NCBI RefSeq assembly: GCF_002117485.1
Contig: NZ_CP021030.1
Span: forward strand, 561,001 to 625,000
Source: Rhizobium sp. NXC14
GTDB lineage: Bacteria; Pseudomonadota; Alphaproteobacteria; Rhizobiales; Rhizobiaceae
Direction: 5' to 3'
Length of the DNA stretch: 64,000 nt
Positions 28,133-37,014 of the stretch are shown here, piece by piece. The notes under the pieces were generated by a model that saw only the letters and a program-made list of their open reading frames with translations, was not told the origin of the DNA and made no database searches. How positions within the stretch are numbered: position 1 is the stretch's first letter; each line of letters begins with the position of its first letter. Both the position numbers and the translations under genes were made by a program.

Positions 28133-28594
28133 TCAGGCGACCTTGCGATCGTCCTCGGGTGGGAAGGTCAGGCCGAAGCCCCTGGCGATCGAGGCGATCT
28201 GCTCGGGCGTTTCCGGCTTGCAGAGTTCGACGATCGGAAAGAAGCTTTCGAACCCGCCCGGCGTGACGACGACCATGAGGCGGCCCTCCGTCTGCCCCAC
28301 ATTGCGGAACCGGTGCGGCACACCGCGCGGCAAGGCGATAGAGCCCCCTTCCGTGAGTTCGACATAATCGCCGGCGCACCAGAAGCCGAAGCGGCCGGCA
28401 AGAACGCGGAACAACTCGTCCTCGCGTTCATGCACGTGCAGTGGCGGACCTTCGCCAGGCAGCACGCACGCTTCGAACAGGCCGAGCGAACCGCCGGTAT
28501 TGCCCGCCATAATACGGATGACATGCTTGCCGAAGGCCATTGCCGGCATCCCATGCCCCGGCGGCGAAACCGCCGCATGATCAAACTTCTCCAT
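28133..28594 (-). CDS. Cupin-domain protein
   Basis: A 153-residue single-domain cupin. Motif 1 is PPLHVHEREDELFRVLAGRFGF (two His and Glu metal ligands) and motif 2 is LPRGVPHRFRNVG. The fold may bind a metal and act on a small molecule, or only bind ligand. GGAGAAAGAGAA precedes the ATG at 28594; a start nine codons upstream is possible. It is the first gene of a run with the N-acetyltransferase and YceI genes. Confidence 0.85.
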   Translation of the reverse strand: MEKFDHAAVSPPGHGMPAMAFGKHVIRIMAGNTGGSLGLFEACVLPGEGPPLHVHEREDELFRVLAGRFGFWCAGDYVELTEGGSIALPRGVPHRFRNVGQTEGRLMVVVTPGGFESFFPIVELCKPETPEQIASIARGFGLTFPPEDDRKVA

Positions 28595-28866
28595 TTCTCT
28601 TTCTCCAAATTCGTGCCGCATCGACCGCCGGCGGTTTCGCCCTGGCGCGAAACGCAGAAATCCGTGCCCGCTCCGGTATGCGGGGCGGGCGCGATTGTCA
28701 TTCGCCCGGCGGCACGGGGCCGCCGAACACCGGAGGTGTGATGGTAGTCGAGGCCGTTGAGCCGGTACGTCGCTTCTATAGCGCAGCGAAAAAACCGGCG
28801 TTCCTAAATGAATGTGCAAGCCGTACCGGGAATCCTAAAAGTTTGCTAAGGAGGGTTGGGCAAGCA

Positions 28867-29364
28867 ATGGGGGCGGCAGTGAGGCTTGACGACAGGCTCC
28901 TCGATTTTTTCAACAGGCCGCTGATGTGCATCATCGCGGTGGCTGACGAGACCGGCCGTCCTTCGGCGGGACGCGGCGTCGGCTTCCATCTTCTGGAAGA
29001 CCGAGAAACGATCGACGTCATCTTTTCAGCCTGGCAGTGGCCGCGGCTCGAAATCGGTATCCGGCAGACCGGGCGGATCGCCGCCACCTTCGTAACCCCT
29101 TCGGATTATGTAAGTTTCCAGCTGAAGGGGAGCGCCGGCATGCGAGAGATCCAGAGTTCCGACCTCGATCGCGCCGATCACTTCATCACCGCGGCGACGA
29201 ACGAGCTCGAATCGCTCGGCGTCCCCCGGCATCTCATCTCGCCATGGCTGACGGCGCGTGAGGCGCGGGTCGCCCGGCTGGTGATCAGTGAAATATATGT
29301 CCAGACGCCCGGCCCGCTCGCCGGCATGCTGGCGGGCAACCATGTTGGCGCGCGGTCCCAATGA
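28867..29364 (+). CDS. Pyridoxamine 5'-phosphate oxidase-like (FMN-binding split barrel) protein
   Basis: A 165-residue protein with the split-barrel pattern: RPLMCIIAVADETGRPSAGRGVGFHLLEDRETIDVIFS, then WPRLEIGIRQTGRIAATFVTPSDYVSFQLKG. The family binds flavin or heme. I take the ATG at 28867 because AAGGAGGGTTGGG lies upstream; longer starts lack this. Its TGA overlaps the next start (ATGA), so the two are coupled. The partner is a second split-barrel protein, so the pair may act as one complex. Confidence 0.75.
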   Translation: MGAAVRLDDRLLDFFNRPLMCIIAVADETGRPSAGRGVGFHLLEDRETIDVIFSAWQWPRLEIGIRQTGRIAATFVTPSDYVSFQLKGSAGMREIQSSDLDRADHFITAATNELESLGVPRHLISPWLTAREARVARLVISEIYVQTPGPLAGMLAGNHVGARSQ

Positions 29365-30713
29365 ATCTGCGGCTTTCCGATCTTTCCGCCTGCTTCGAGG
29401 GTGTCATTCCCTCCATCATCGCCACGGCATCGGCCGACGGCATGCCGAACATATCCTATCTTTCCCATGTGGTGCGGGTCGATGAGGAGCATGTCGCACT
29501 CTCCAACCAGTTCTTCGCCAAGACGGCGGCGAATATACGCGCCAATCCAAAGGTCACGCTGATCCTGGTGGACGGGTTCTCCGGCGATCAGTTCCTGCTC
29601 GACATTGGTTTCGTTCGTTCGGTCGATGCCGGCCCGCTGTTCGACAAGATCGCTCGCCAGCTCAAGGCGAGCAGCGCGCAAATCGGCATGTCGGATGTCA
29701 TGCGGCTGAGGAGCGCCGATATTTTCCGGGTGTACGGAATTGAGAAGGTTCCCTCGCCGGTGGAAACAGCTTCGCCGCCGAGCAGCCGGGCGCCTGTCAG
29801 CCTCCCTGATCTTTCCAAGGCGATCAAGGCGATCGAGCGACAGTCGGAGGCCGATGAGATCATCGACAACCTGCTCACCGGCGTCAAGCACGTGTTGGGA
29901 TACGGCAACGCGCTCGTGCTCATCCACGACAACCATCGCGGCTGTCTGATCACGACAGGCAGCATCGGCTACGAGCGCTCGGGCCTCGGATCGGAAATCG
30001 CAGGCGGCGATGGATTGATCGGGGCTGCGGCAGCGGGTGGACAGACGATCAAGGTCAGTGACATGAGCCGTGTGCGCCGGTTTGGCGAAGCGATCGGCCT
30101 GGAGGCGGAAGGGGCTGAAAACGCGACGCGCACGATCGCTTTCCCGCATTTGCCGGCGGCGATGAGCCAGATTGCAGTTCCCATGATCGCCGGCGGCACG
30201 GTGACGGGCGTGCTCTTCATCGAGAGTCCGGAGCGGCTCGCTTTTCGCGAAGAGGACGAGGCTGCTCTCGAGATACTGGCGGGACAGGCGGCCGGCGCTC
30301 TGAGAGCCAGCGAGCGGGCAGCGGCTGTCGCCGAACAGAGACCTGCGATCAGCACGCCTGAGCCTGCTGCGGCCGGCCAAGAAATCCGCGTCGTCCATCA
30401 CCGCTTCGATGACAGCGTCTTTATCGATGGCACTTACATCGTGAAGGGCGTTGCCGGCACTCTGCTGCGCCTCATGCTCGATTGGCATCTGAGCGACGGC
30501 AGAAGCGAGTTCACCAACCGGGAAATGCGGTTGACGGCCGGCGCACGCATGCCGGAGATCAAGGACAATCTCGAGACCCGGCTCTTGCTGTTGCGCCGTC
30601 GGCTCGAAGAAAAGCAGGCGCCCATCCGCCTCGCCCGCGTCGGCAGGGGCCGTGTCAGGCTAGAGGCGGAAGGACCGCTGGTCCTTGAAGCCGTCACAGG
30701 TGAATACCCATAA
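29361..30713 (+). CDS. PNPOx-like/GAF fusion protein
   Basis: A 450-residue fusion. Residues 1 to about 130 are a flavin-reductase-like split barrel (GVIPSIIATASADGMPNISYLSHVVRVDEEHVALSNQFF, ANPKVTLILVD). Residues about 155-325 are a GAF domain (ATGA-coupled upstream; VLGYGNALVLIHDN ... AAMSQIAVPMIAGGTVTGVLFIES). Residues about 345-450 form a further alpha/beta region (VVHHRFDDSVFIDGTYIVKGVAGTLLRLML, then a long arginine-rich helix) that resembles a winged-helix effector domain. A redox- or nitrogen-oxide-sensing regulator is possible, but the function is unknown. Confidence 0.8.
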   Translation: MNLRLSDLSACFEGVIPSIIATASADGMPNISYLSHVVRVDEEHVALSNQFFAKTAANIRANPKVTLILVDGFSGDQFLLDIGFVRSVDAGPLFDKIARQLKASSAQIGMSDVMRLRSADIFRVYGIEKVPSPVETASPPSSRAPVSLPDLSKAIKAIERQSEADEIIDNLLTGVKHVLGYGNALVLIHDNHRGCLITTGSIGYERSGLGSEIAGGDGLIGAAAAGGQTIKVSDMSRVRRFGEAIGLEAEGAENATRTIAFPHLPAAMSQIAVPMIAGGTVTGVLFIESPERLAFREEDEAALEILAGQAAGALRASERAAAVAEQRPAISTPEPAAAGQEIRVVHHRFDDSVFIDGTYIVKGVAGTLLRLMLDWHLSDGRSEFTNREMRLTAGARMPEIKDNLETRLLLLRRRLEEKQAPIRLARVGRGRVRLEAEGPLVLEAVTGEYP

Positions 30714-30956
30714 GCTGAGTCATTTCCCCATTTTCAGCACGGACGAGTTCGAGCTTCGACATCTCATCCAAAGACATGCGAGAGGGCCGGTTTGCGGTGC
30801 CGCCTCCAACATTGTGTCATCGCCCGCAGCCGGCGTCTTGAAAAGGCCGATCACCAATTCGTGTTCGTCATGGCTGTAACAAGCGGGATCGTCGGCTCGA
30901 AAGAGGGATTACGCGGCCGATGATCGGTACGCGGACCTTTCAAGAGGAGACCATCC

Positions 30957-31244
30957 ATGAACCGTTCCACTCTGACCCTTGCCCTCGCAGGCTCGCTTGC
31001 CACTGCGATTTCATCCGCTGCCTTCGCCGCACCGCTGCCGGCGGAGAAAATGGTGGGCAAGGAGAAATGCTATGGCATCGCGCTCAAGGGTCACAATGAT
31101 TGTGCCGCCGGTGCCGGCACGACCTGCGCAGGTACATCGACGATGGATTATCAGGGGAACGCCTGGAAGGCAGTCCCAGCCGGCACCTGCACCAGCATGA
31201 ATGTCAAGGGGCACATGGGTAAGCTCGAGCCGACCAAAGGCTGA
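30957..31244 (+). CDS. bufA1: DUF2282 bufferin precursor (BufA1-type metallophore)
   Basis: A 95-residue secreted protein. Residues 1-24 are a signal peptide ending AFA before APLPAEK. The mature domain has four cysteines (Cys38, 49, 57, 78) in the BufA1/DUF2282 arrangement, with [15 protein letters not shown] in its first half. In characterised bufferins some of these cysteines are oxidised by an MNIO enzyme to 5-thiooxazoles that bind copper; that role here is inferred from family. AAGAGGAGACC precedes the ATG. The MNIO, DUF2063 and DoxX genes follow after a strong hairpin. Confidence 0.92.
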   Translation: MNRSTLTLALAGSLATAISSAAFAAPLPAEKMVGKEKCYGIALKGHNDCAAGAGTTCAGTSTMDYQGNAWKAVPAGTCTSMNVKGHMGKLEPTKG

Positions 31245-31253
31245 CCCCTAAAG

Positions 31254-31283
31254 GGAGGCCCGATGCTCGGGCCTCCATCTTTT
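31254..31283 (+). terminator. Intrinsic-terminator-like hairpin between bufA1 and bufB1
   Basis: GGAGGCCCGA (31254-31263) and TCGGGCCTCC (31267-31276) form a perfect 10-bp stem with a 3-nt TGC loop, followed by ATCTTTTCT. It lies 10 nt after the bufA1 stop and 23 nt before the MNIO start. It probably stops most transcripts after the precursor gene, or stabilises its message, raising precursor over enzyme dosage. Confidence 0.85.
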
Positions 31284-31305
31284 CTCGCCAAACCGGGAGA
31301 ATGCG

Positions 31306-32193
31306 ATGACTGCTTCGACAACCCGACCTGTCCTGCTGCCTGCACGGGGCGGCCTCGGCCTAAAGCCCGAGCATTATGAGACTATTCTGGCCGATCTGCC
31401 GGATGTCGGCTTCTTTGAGGTCCATGCCGAGAACTACATGGGCGCAGGTGGACCGCCGCATCGCTATCTCCAGGCCATCACGGAACACTATCCGCTGTCG
31501 CTGCACGGTGTCGGTTTGTCGATCGGCTCGCCGCGTGGGCTCGACAAGGCGCATCTGAATCGACTTCGCAGCTTGATCGACCGCTATCGGCCGCAGAGCT
31601 TTTCCGAACATCTGGCCTGGTCGACGCATGAAACGGGATTTCTCAACGATTTGTTGCCGCTACCCTACACGGAAGAAACGCTGGCACGCGTCGTCGACCA
31701 TGTCGATGAAACGCAACAGGCGCTCGGGCGACAATTGCTGCTGGAAAACCCTTCCACCTATATACTGTTCGCCGACAGTACGATCGATGAAGTGGATTTT
31801 CTCGGGGCGATCGCGCAGCGGACGGGCTGTGGCCTTCTGCTCGACGTCAACAATGTGATGGTCTCGGCGGTGAACCACCGGCTCGATGCCGCCACCTATA
31901 TAGATCGTTTTCCGGTCGAGCTCGTCGGCGAGATTCACCTCGCCGGCTACGACGAAACCGTCGACTCCACCGGCGACCGGCTGCTGATCGACGCACACGC
32001 GACGGCAGTGAAGAGCGATGTATTGGCGCTCTACGCACATACCCTCGCGCGCACCGGCGCAATCCCGACGCTAATTGAATGGGACAATAATGTTCCGGAT
32101 TTCGCCACGCTGTATTCAGAGGCGAAACGCGCGGATGCGATGCTCGCCGCCGAAACGTTTCGCCGCGGCGGGCGCCGGACCCGGGCGGCGTAA
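31306..32193 (+). CDS. bufB1: DUF692/MNIO multinuclear iron oxidase (bufferin maturase)
   Basis: A 295-residue TIM-barrel of the multinuclear non-heme iron oxidase (DUF692) family that would oxidise cysteines of the DUF2282 precursor. Conserved stretches are [79 protein letters not shown] and LIEWDNNVP; these supply the His, Glu, Asp and Asn iron ligands. GGGAGAATGCG precedes the ATG. The DUF2063 partner starts 2 nt after its stop. Confidence 0.95.
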   Translation: MTASTTRPVLLPARGGLGLKPEHYETILADLPDVGFFEVHAENYMGAGGPPHRYLQAITEHYPLSLHGVGLSIGSPRGLDKAHLNRLRSLIDRYRPQSFSEHLAWSTHETGFLNDLLPLPYTEETLARVVDHVDETQQALGRQLLLENPSTYILFADSTIDEVDFLGAIAQRTGCGLLLDVNNVMVSAVNHRLDAATYIDRFPVELVGEIHLAGYDETVDSTGDRLLIDAHATAVKSDVLALYAHTLARTGAIPTLIEWDNNVPDFATLYSEAKRADAMLAAETFRRGGRRTRAA

Positions 32194-32195
32194 CG

Positions 32196-32972
32196 ATGGA
32201 TTTCGCAACCCGCCAAACTGCCTTCGCCGATGCCTTGCTGCATGCCGACCGGCCGGTGCCCGACGGCGTCATCAACGCACGCGGCAAACCCGACACGGTG
32301 CGGTTTGCCGTCTACCGCAACAATGTGTTCGTCGGGCTCACAAAGGCATTAGCGCAACGCTATCCGGTGACGGAGAGGCTCGTTGGTTCGGAATTCTTTC
32401 TGGCCATGGCGCGCGCCTATGCCCAGGATCACAAGCCGTGCTCACCGCTGATCATGCAATATGGCGACGATTTCCCGGATTTCATCGCAGCTTTTGAACC
32501 TGCAAGAGCGCTTGCTTACCTGCCCGATATCGCCCGGCTCGAGGCGGCCTTGACAGACGCTTACCACGCCGCCGACAGGGCGCCTCTCGATCTTGCGGCA
32601 TTCAAAGCCGTGACGCCGGAGATGCTTTCGGACTTGCGGCTCGTCCCACACCCATCGGCGCACCTGATCCAGTCGATTTTTCCGGTTGGTTCGATCTGGA
32701 GCGCACATCAAGAGGAGATGGTTTCGCCGGTCTCCGATTGGCGTGGGCAAGCGGTCCTCGTCTCACGACTGGAAATGTCGGTCAATGTTCATGTCCTGCC
32801 ACCGCGGGACGCCATCTTTGCAGCCGCCTTGTTCAACGCCGCCACTCTTGGCGAGGCGGCAAAGGCGGCATTTGCAGCTGCCCCCGGATTTGATTTCGGA
32901 ACGGCGCTGGTCGGTCTTGCCGGTCTCGGCGCGTTCAGCGCCCTTCAACAGTATAAAGGAAACTCCACATGA
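32196..32972 (+). CDS. bufC1: DUF2063 precursor-recognition partner (BufC)
   Basis: A 258-residue protein with the DUF2063 N-terminal domain (FATRQTAFADALLHADRPVPDG, VYRNNVFVGLTKALAQRYPVTERLVGSEFF) and a C-terminal DUF2063-associated region (LPPRDAIFAAALFNAATLGEAAKAA). In RiPP systems of this type the DUF2063 protein recruits the precursor to the MNIO enzyme; this is inferred here by family and order. Its stop overlaps the DoxX start (ATGA), so the pair is translationally coupled. Confidence 0.92.
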   Translation: MDFATRQTAFADALLHADRPVPDGVINARGKPDTVRFAVYRNNVFVGLTKALAQRYPVTERLVGSEFFLAMARAYAQDHKPCSPLIMQYGDDFPDFIAAFEPARALAYLPDIARLEAALTDAYHAADRAPLDLAAFKAVTPEMLSDLRLVPHPSAHLIQSIFPVGSIWSAHQEEMVSPVSDWRGQAVLVSRLEMSVNVHVLPPRDAIFAAALFNAATLGEAAKAAFAAAPGFDFGTALVGLAGLGAFSALQQYKGNST

Positions 32973-33466
32973 AAACCGAAGTGGCCCCTTCGCACGGCTT
33001 TGGTGCTGCCGCTGCCTCCTTCGTCACACGCGCTGAAGCGCTGCTCGCTTCCGTTCCCAAGTCGTTGCCGCTGCTGGCATTGCGTTTTGCGCTGGCTATT
33101 CCTTTCTTCAAGTCGGGGCTGACGAAATGGGACGGCTTCCTGACGCTTTCATCGGGCGCACGATATCTTTTCGAGGAGGAGTTCAAGCTTCATATCTTCG
33201 GTAGCGCAGTTGCCTACCCGTTTCCTCTGACGATGGCGACGGCCGCCGGAATTGGAGAATTGGTCCTGCCAATTCTGCTGATCCTCGGCCTGGCCACACG
33301 CTTTGCTGCTCTCGGTCTGCTGCTGATGACGGCGATTATCCAGCTCACCATCCCGGATGGCTGGGCGAATTTTCATTTGCCCTGGGCGGCAATGGCGCTG
33401 GCATTAGTCGTGTTCGGTGGCGGCAAGATCGCGGTTGATCCGTTTGTCTTGCCGCACCGCAAATGA
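32969..33466 (+). CDS. DoxX-family membrane protein of the bufferin cluster
   Basis: A 165-residue DoxX/SURF4-like inner-membrane protein with four hydrophobic segments: PLLALRFALAIPFFKSGLTKW, a region near residues 80-95, VLPILLILGLATRFAALGLLLMTAII and WAAMALALVVFGGG. DoxX proteins usually close DUF2282-DUF692-DUF2063 operons; a role in electron transfer or metal stress is proposed in the literature but not shown here. Four-base overlap with bufC1. Confidence 0.88.
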   Translation: MKTEVAPSHGFGAAAASFVTRAEALLASVPKSLPLLALRFALAIPFFKSGLTKWDGFLTLSSGARYLFEEEFKLHIFGSAVAYPFPLTMATAAGIGELVLPILLILGLATRFAALGLLLMTAIIQLTIPDGWANFHLPWAAMALALVVFGGGKIAVDPFVLPHRK

Positions 33467-33605
33467 CGCGGCGACCAGACGCCTCATCTCCCCGAGGAGG
33501 CGCTCAGCTGGCATGAGGGCCTGCGCCGGACGGGAAGAGACGGTCATGAGATGTCTTCTCCGGCACGAAAGTGCCGCAGGCTGGCGCACATCGCCCGGAA
33601 AGGCT

Positions 33606-33926
33606 TTAGCCGGCTTCGTCGAGGGACCTTGCGGCTTCAAGCAGAAGCTGCTTCATTTTCTCGCGAACCGTCTGAGCGCTGATAGCGACGTCTGCATATT
33701 GCAGGTCGCTGAGAATCTTTCTGAAGACGTTCTCATCGCCTGACTCCAGCAATCCGGCGGAAATGACTTCGTCGAAATAGACGTCGAAGTCGGTTCGTCC
33801 GATGAGCTCGGCCGCCCAGCGTGCCAGCATCCGGTCGCGCCTCGCCTGGATATGGAACGAACGCTCAAGCTTCACGATGTACTCTTTCTCAAGTGCTTCT
33901 TCACGCTCGTCGATGATGCCCATCAT
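33606..33926 (-). CDS. F1-ATPase zeta-inhibitor-like protein (DUF1476)
   Basis: A 106-residue all-helical protein matching the alphaproteobacterial ATP-synthase inhibitor zeta family (DUF1476): IIDEREEALEKEYIVKLERSFHIQARRDRMLARWAAELIG followed by SGDENVFRKILSDL. In Paracoccus zeta blocks ATP hydrolysis by F1. GGGAGG lies upstream of two adjacent ATGs (33926 and 33923). Rhizobia often encode more than one zeta-like copy, so this may be a divergent paralogue. No ATP-synthase genes are nearby. Confidence 0.82.
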   Translation of the reverse strand: MMGIIDEREEALEKEYIVKLERSFHIQARRDRMLARWAAELIGRTDFDVYFDEVISAGLLESGDENVFRKILSDLQYADVAISAQTVREKMKQLLLEAARSLDEAG

Positions 33927-34091
33927 CGATCCTCCCGCTGAATGGCCGTCAGGCGTTCGAATGTGTCGCATTCGCTGCGCAAGTAAATTCTTGCTTCGGA
34001 AACTGCCTGCATGAAGGCCGCTCGCGCCATTTTAGCAGATAATTGTGTAGATCCAAAAGGTTAGAGCGGCACGCGCCTCGCCTGTAGGCAC

Positions 34092-35348
34092 TTAAAACAG
34101 GAAGAGCGATCCCAGAGACAGAACGAGTGCGGGGAACATGACGACGGTTCCGAGTTTTAGAAAGGTCCAGGCGCCGATATGCAGGCCCTCGCGGCGCAGG
34201 GCAGACAGCCACAAGATCGTCGCCAGCGAGCCTGTCACCGACAGATTGGGGCCGAGATCGACGCCGATCAGCACGGCGCCGGCGATCTTGTCGGAGACAC
34301 CGGCGGCCTGCACCACGCTGCCGGCAAGCAGGCCGGCCGGAAGATTGTTCACGAGGTTGCAGATTACGCCGACGAGCAAGCCCGCCACGCCGATCGCCTG
34401 CGATTGCGAGAACGAGGCAAGCGCAGCCAGCTGATCGGAGAGAATGTTCGTCAAGCCGGTGTGATCGAGCGCTTCGACGATGACGAACAGGCCGGCGACC
34501 AGCGGCAGAACGCTCCAGCTGATGCCCTTCATCGTCTCGGCCGGGCTTTGCCGCGTCAGCATCAGAACGATCGTGGTGGTGATCGTGCCGGCGACAAAGG
34601 TCGGCACGCCGAGATCGACATGCATGGCCGACGCTGCGATCAGAACAATGGCCGTCAGCAGGATTCCCCATCCTGCCAGGCGGGCGCTGCGGGAGAGGGG
34701 TGGCCGCTGCGTGTCGGCGGCAAGAGTGTCTTCTGCAAGGGCGCGGCGCTGCGTCCAGTAGAGGCAGAGGAACGTGGCGACGATCGAAATGATCGACGGC
34801 AGCATGAATGTCGACAGCCAGCGGGAGAGCGGCGGCATGTCGCCGCCGGCAAAGATCACCAGATTGGCCGGATTGGAAATCGGCAGGACGAAGCTCGCGG
34901 CATTGGCGATGAAGGCGCAGATCAACAGATAAGGCATCGGGTCCTTGACCCGCGCCGTGCGGCAGGCGGCATAGACGGCGGGCGTCAGCACCACGGCCGT
35001 CGCATCGTTGGAAAGAAAGACGGTGACAACCACGCCCACGAGATAGACCAGCACGAAAAGTCGCCGGGGTGACCCCTTGGCGTAGGCAATCGCAATGGCG
35101 GCGATCCAGTCGAACAGGCCTTCGCGCCGCGCAAGTTCCGACAGCAGCATCATGCCGATCAGAAAGAGGTAGACATCGCCGCCCTTGGCGACGCCCGCCA
35201 GGGCATCATGGGGTCCGAGCAGGCGGAAGGCGAGCAGGAGCAGGGCGCCGAAGACGGCCCAGATCGCTTCCGGCCACCGAAAGGGACGGACGACGACGCC
35301 CATTGCAGTGAGGCCGGCGATCCCCCAGGTCATGGCATGTTCAGTCAT
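34092..35348 (-). CDS. ArsB/SLC13-type anion permease
   Basis: A 418-residue polytopic membrane protein with 10-12 helices. It has the ion-transporter-superfamily hairpins FLSNDATAVVLTPAV and VLPISNPANLVIF in the first half and VICNLVNNLPAGLL in the second, the ArsB/NhaD/CitM pattern. It could export arsenite or carry dicarboxylate-like anions; the linked genes (zeta-like upstream of none of the ars genes arsR/arsC) give no support for arsenic. Transport class is clear, substrate is not. Confidence 0.8.
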   Translation of the reverse strand: MTEHAMTWGIAGLTAMGVVVRPFRWPEAIWAVFGALLLLAFRLLGPHDALAGVAKGGDVYLFLIGMMLLSELARREGLFDWIAAIAIAYAKGSPRRLFVLVYLVGVVVTVFLSNDATAVVLTPAVYAACRTARVKDPMPYLLICAFIANAASFVLPISNPANLVIFAGGDMPPLSRWLSTFMLPSIISIVATFLCLYWTQRRALAEDTLAADTQRPPLSRSARLAGWGILLTAIVLIAASAMHVDLGVPTFVAGTITTTIVLMLTRQSPAETMKGISWSVLPLVAGLFVIVEALDHTGLTNILSDQLAALASFSQSQAIGVAGLLVGVICNLVNNLPAGLLAGSVVQAAGVSDKIAGAVLIGVDLGPNLSVTGSLATILWLSALRREGLHIGAWTFLKLGTVVMFPALVLSLGSLFLF

Positions 35349-35485
35349 TCGGAAACCGCGTTCGGTTGGTGCGCGGCAGATCAGCCGCTGTGGTTAGTGC
35401 GAGAGTGTTTTACCGAGCGAATACATGTTTGCTGAAGCAGTTACAAATCAGTTTGCTTCGTTTCAGCGGAATTTGGCGATCAAAT

Positions 35486-36841
35486 TCATCCTGCATTCGT
35501 ATTTGCCGGAGCATGGATTGCATCGGGCGATGGCAGATTGATTTCGGCGATCAAGCCGCGCGGCGTGGCGTTTTCCAGCGTCAGCGTTCCGAAATGGCTT
35601 TCGACGATGTCCTTCACGATGGACAGTCCCAGACCGAATCCGCCGCGATCGTTCCGCGCCGCATCCAGTTTGTAGAACGGTTCCAAGACATCGGCATGGG
35701 ATGACGCAGGGATGCCAGGCCCATCGTCGGTGACACTGATGCTAATCGCCCGATCCGGTTTGACATGAAGTTCGACATTCACGTGCCGGGCAAACTTGGT
35801 GCCGTTGTCGATCAGATTGGCGATAGCGCGCTTCAGCGCTTGAGGTCTGCATGGATAGGCGAAACGATCAGGCCCGTGATAGGCCACCGAATAACCCATA
35901 TCGGCAAAATCATTGCAGGCGGTATTTATCAGGCTCGGCAGGTCGGCTCTCAACTGAGTTTCTTTCGACGCGTCTTTCCTGAGGTAGACCAACGTCTCAT
36001 CGACCATCAGCGCCAAGGCATCGATATCCGCCAGCAACGCGGCGCGCAGGGATGGTTCCGTTGAGCGCTCAGCCCTGAGCCGCAGGCGCGTCAGCGGCGT
36101 TCTCAGATCGTGGCTAATGGCGCGCAGCATGCGTGTGCGCGCTTCGATCATCCCGCGGACGCGGCTGCGCATGTCGTTTAGCGACTTCGCAAGGGTGCGG
36201 ACCTCCGGCGGACCAATTTCGTCGAAGGGGCGCTCCGGACCCTTATCCGGGTCGAGATCGCGTGCGGCCTGAGAAAAGCGTTGAAGCGGTGATGCGATCA
36301 TGCGGCTGCCGTAGAGGGACAATAAAATGACTGGCACGAACATGGCCATGGTCGCTAGGAAGTCGCTGATTTCGCGATCTGTGATGCGGGAGTCGGGCAC
36401 GGCAGGTGGCGGGAGGAAAGCCAGAGCGCGACGCTGATCGATGCCAACGACCAGCACCGGCTGTCGGTCACCACCCGCGGCCCGCAGCCGAGCTTCGACG
36501 CCCGGCGAAAGATTTTTTTCGATTTCGGAGCGAAAGTCGCCTTCCTCCGCCTCGAGTTCGGGGCCGTGCAGTTCTGCTGAGGAGACCTCTTCGACCTGAA
36601 GTCCGGTCCTTCTCGCAGCGTCCAGAACGGCGGCCTCTTGATCGGCGGTTTCGGCAGAGCGGATCATGTCGGTGACGAACTCAATGCGCATGGCAACGGC
36701 GCGCGCCTGTGAGACGCTTTCAGGCTCCTTGATCGTCAGGTTTTCGCTGATGATGCCGAGGATGGCGAAAAGAACAACGGGCGCAACGGCAAGCAGGGCA
36801 ATCTGCCGGTGGATGGAACCTGCAAAAAAACGCGCCAGCAT
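35486..36841 (-). CDS. Membrane sensor histidine kinase (EnvZ/HAMP type)
   Basis: A 451-residue two-component kinase. TM1 spans about residues 13-32 and TM2 about 160-178, flanking a periplasmic sensor domain. HAMP follows (RMIASPLQRFSQAARDLD), then HisKA with phospho-acceptor His244 (LRAISHDLRTPLTRLRLRAE), and HATPase boxes NLIDNGTKFA, DDGPGIP and FGLGLSIV. The start at 36841 is preceded by GAAAGGCTGACG; upstream frame is not coding-like. A cognate OmpR-type regulator lies about 1.9 kb away on the other strand. Confidence 0.9.
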   Translation of the reverse strand: MLARFFAGSIHRQIALLAVAPVVLFAILGIISENLTIKEPESVSQARAVAMRIEFVTDMIRSAETADQEAAVLDAARRTGLQVEEVSSAELHGPELEAEEGDFRSEIEKNLSPGVEARLRAAGGDRQPVLVVGIDQRRALAFLPPPAVPDSRITDREISDFLATMAMFVPVILLSLYGSRMIASPLQRFSQAARDLDPDKGPERPFDEIGPPEVRTLAKSLNDMRSRVRGMIEARTRMLRAISHDLRTPLTRLRLRAERSTEPSLRAALLADIDALALMVDETLVYLRKDASKETQLRADLPSLINTACNDFADMGYSVAYHGPDRFAYPCRPQALKRAIANLIDNGTKFARHVNVELHVKPDRAISISVTDDGPGIPASSHADVLEPFYKLDAARNDRGGFGLGLSIVKDIVESHFGTLTLENATPRGLIAEINLPSPDAIHAPANTNAG

Positions 36842-37014
36842 CGTCAGCCTTTCTGATCGGTACCGCAACAGCCGATAGTTGCCCGCTTCATCCGCCGCGC
36901 GCCTCCCCTTCGCCAACTGCCAGATAGTACAAAGCGGTGTCATCCCGTTGCGATGGTAGCAAATGTCAGCCGGAATGATGTTTTTATTTGTAAACGTTAT
37001 GCGGCGCGGAACGC

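Noticed and set aside
27173..28741. 522-codon plus-strand open frame opposite NAT and the cupin
   Set aside because: It is a shadow of two real minus-strand genes; no protein-like domain is visible.
30685..30879. 64-codon plus-strand frame between the GAF protein and bufA1
   Set aside because: Its 5' end overlaps the preceding gene, there is no ribosome site and the C-terminal part is not protein-like. A lost AraC-type gene fragment was considered but not supported.
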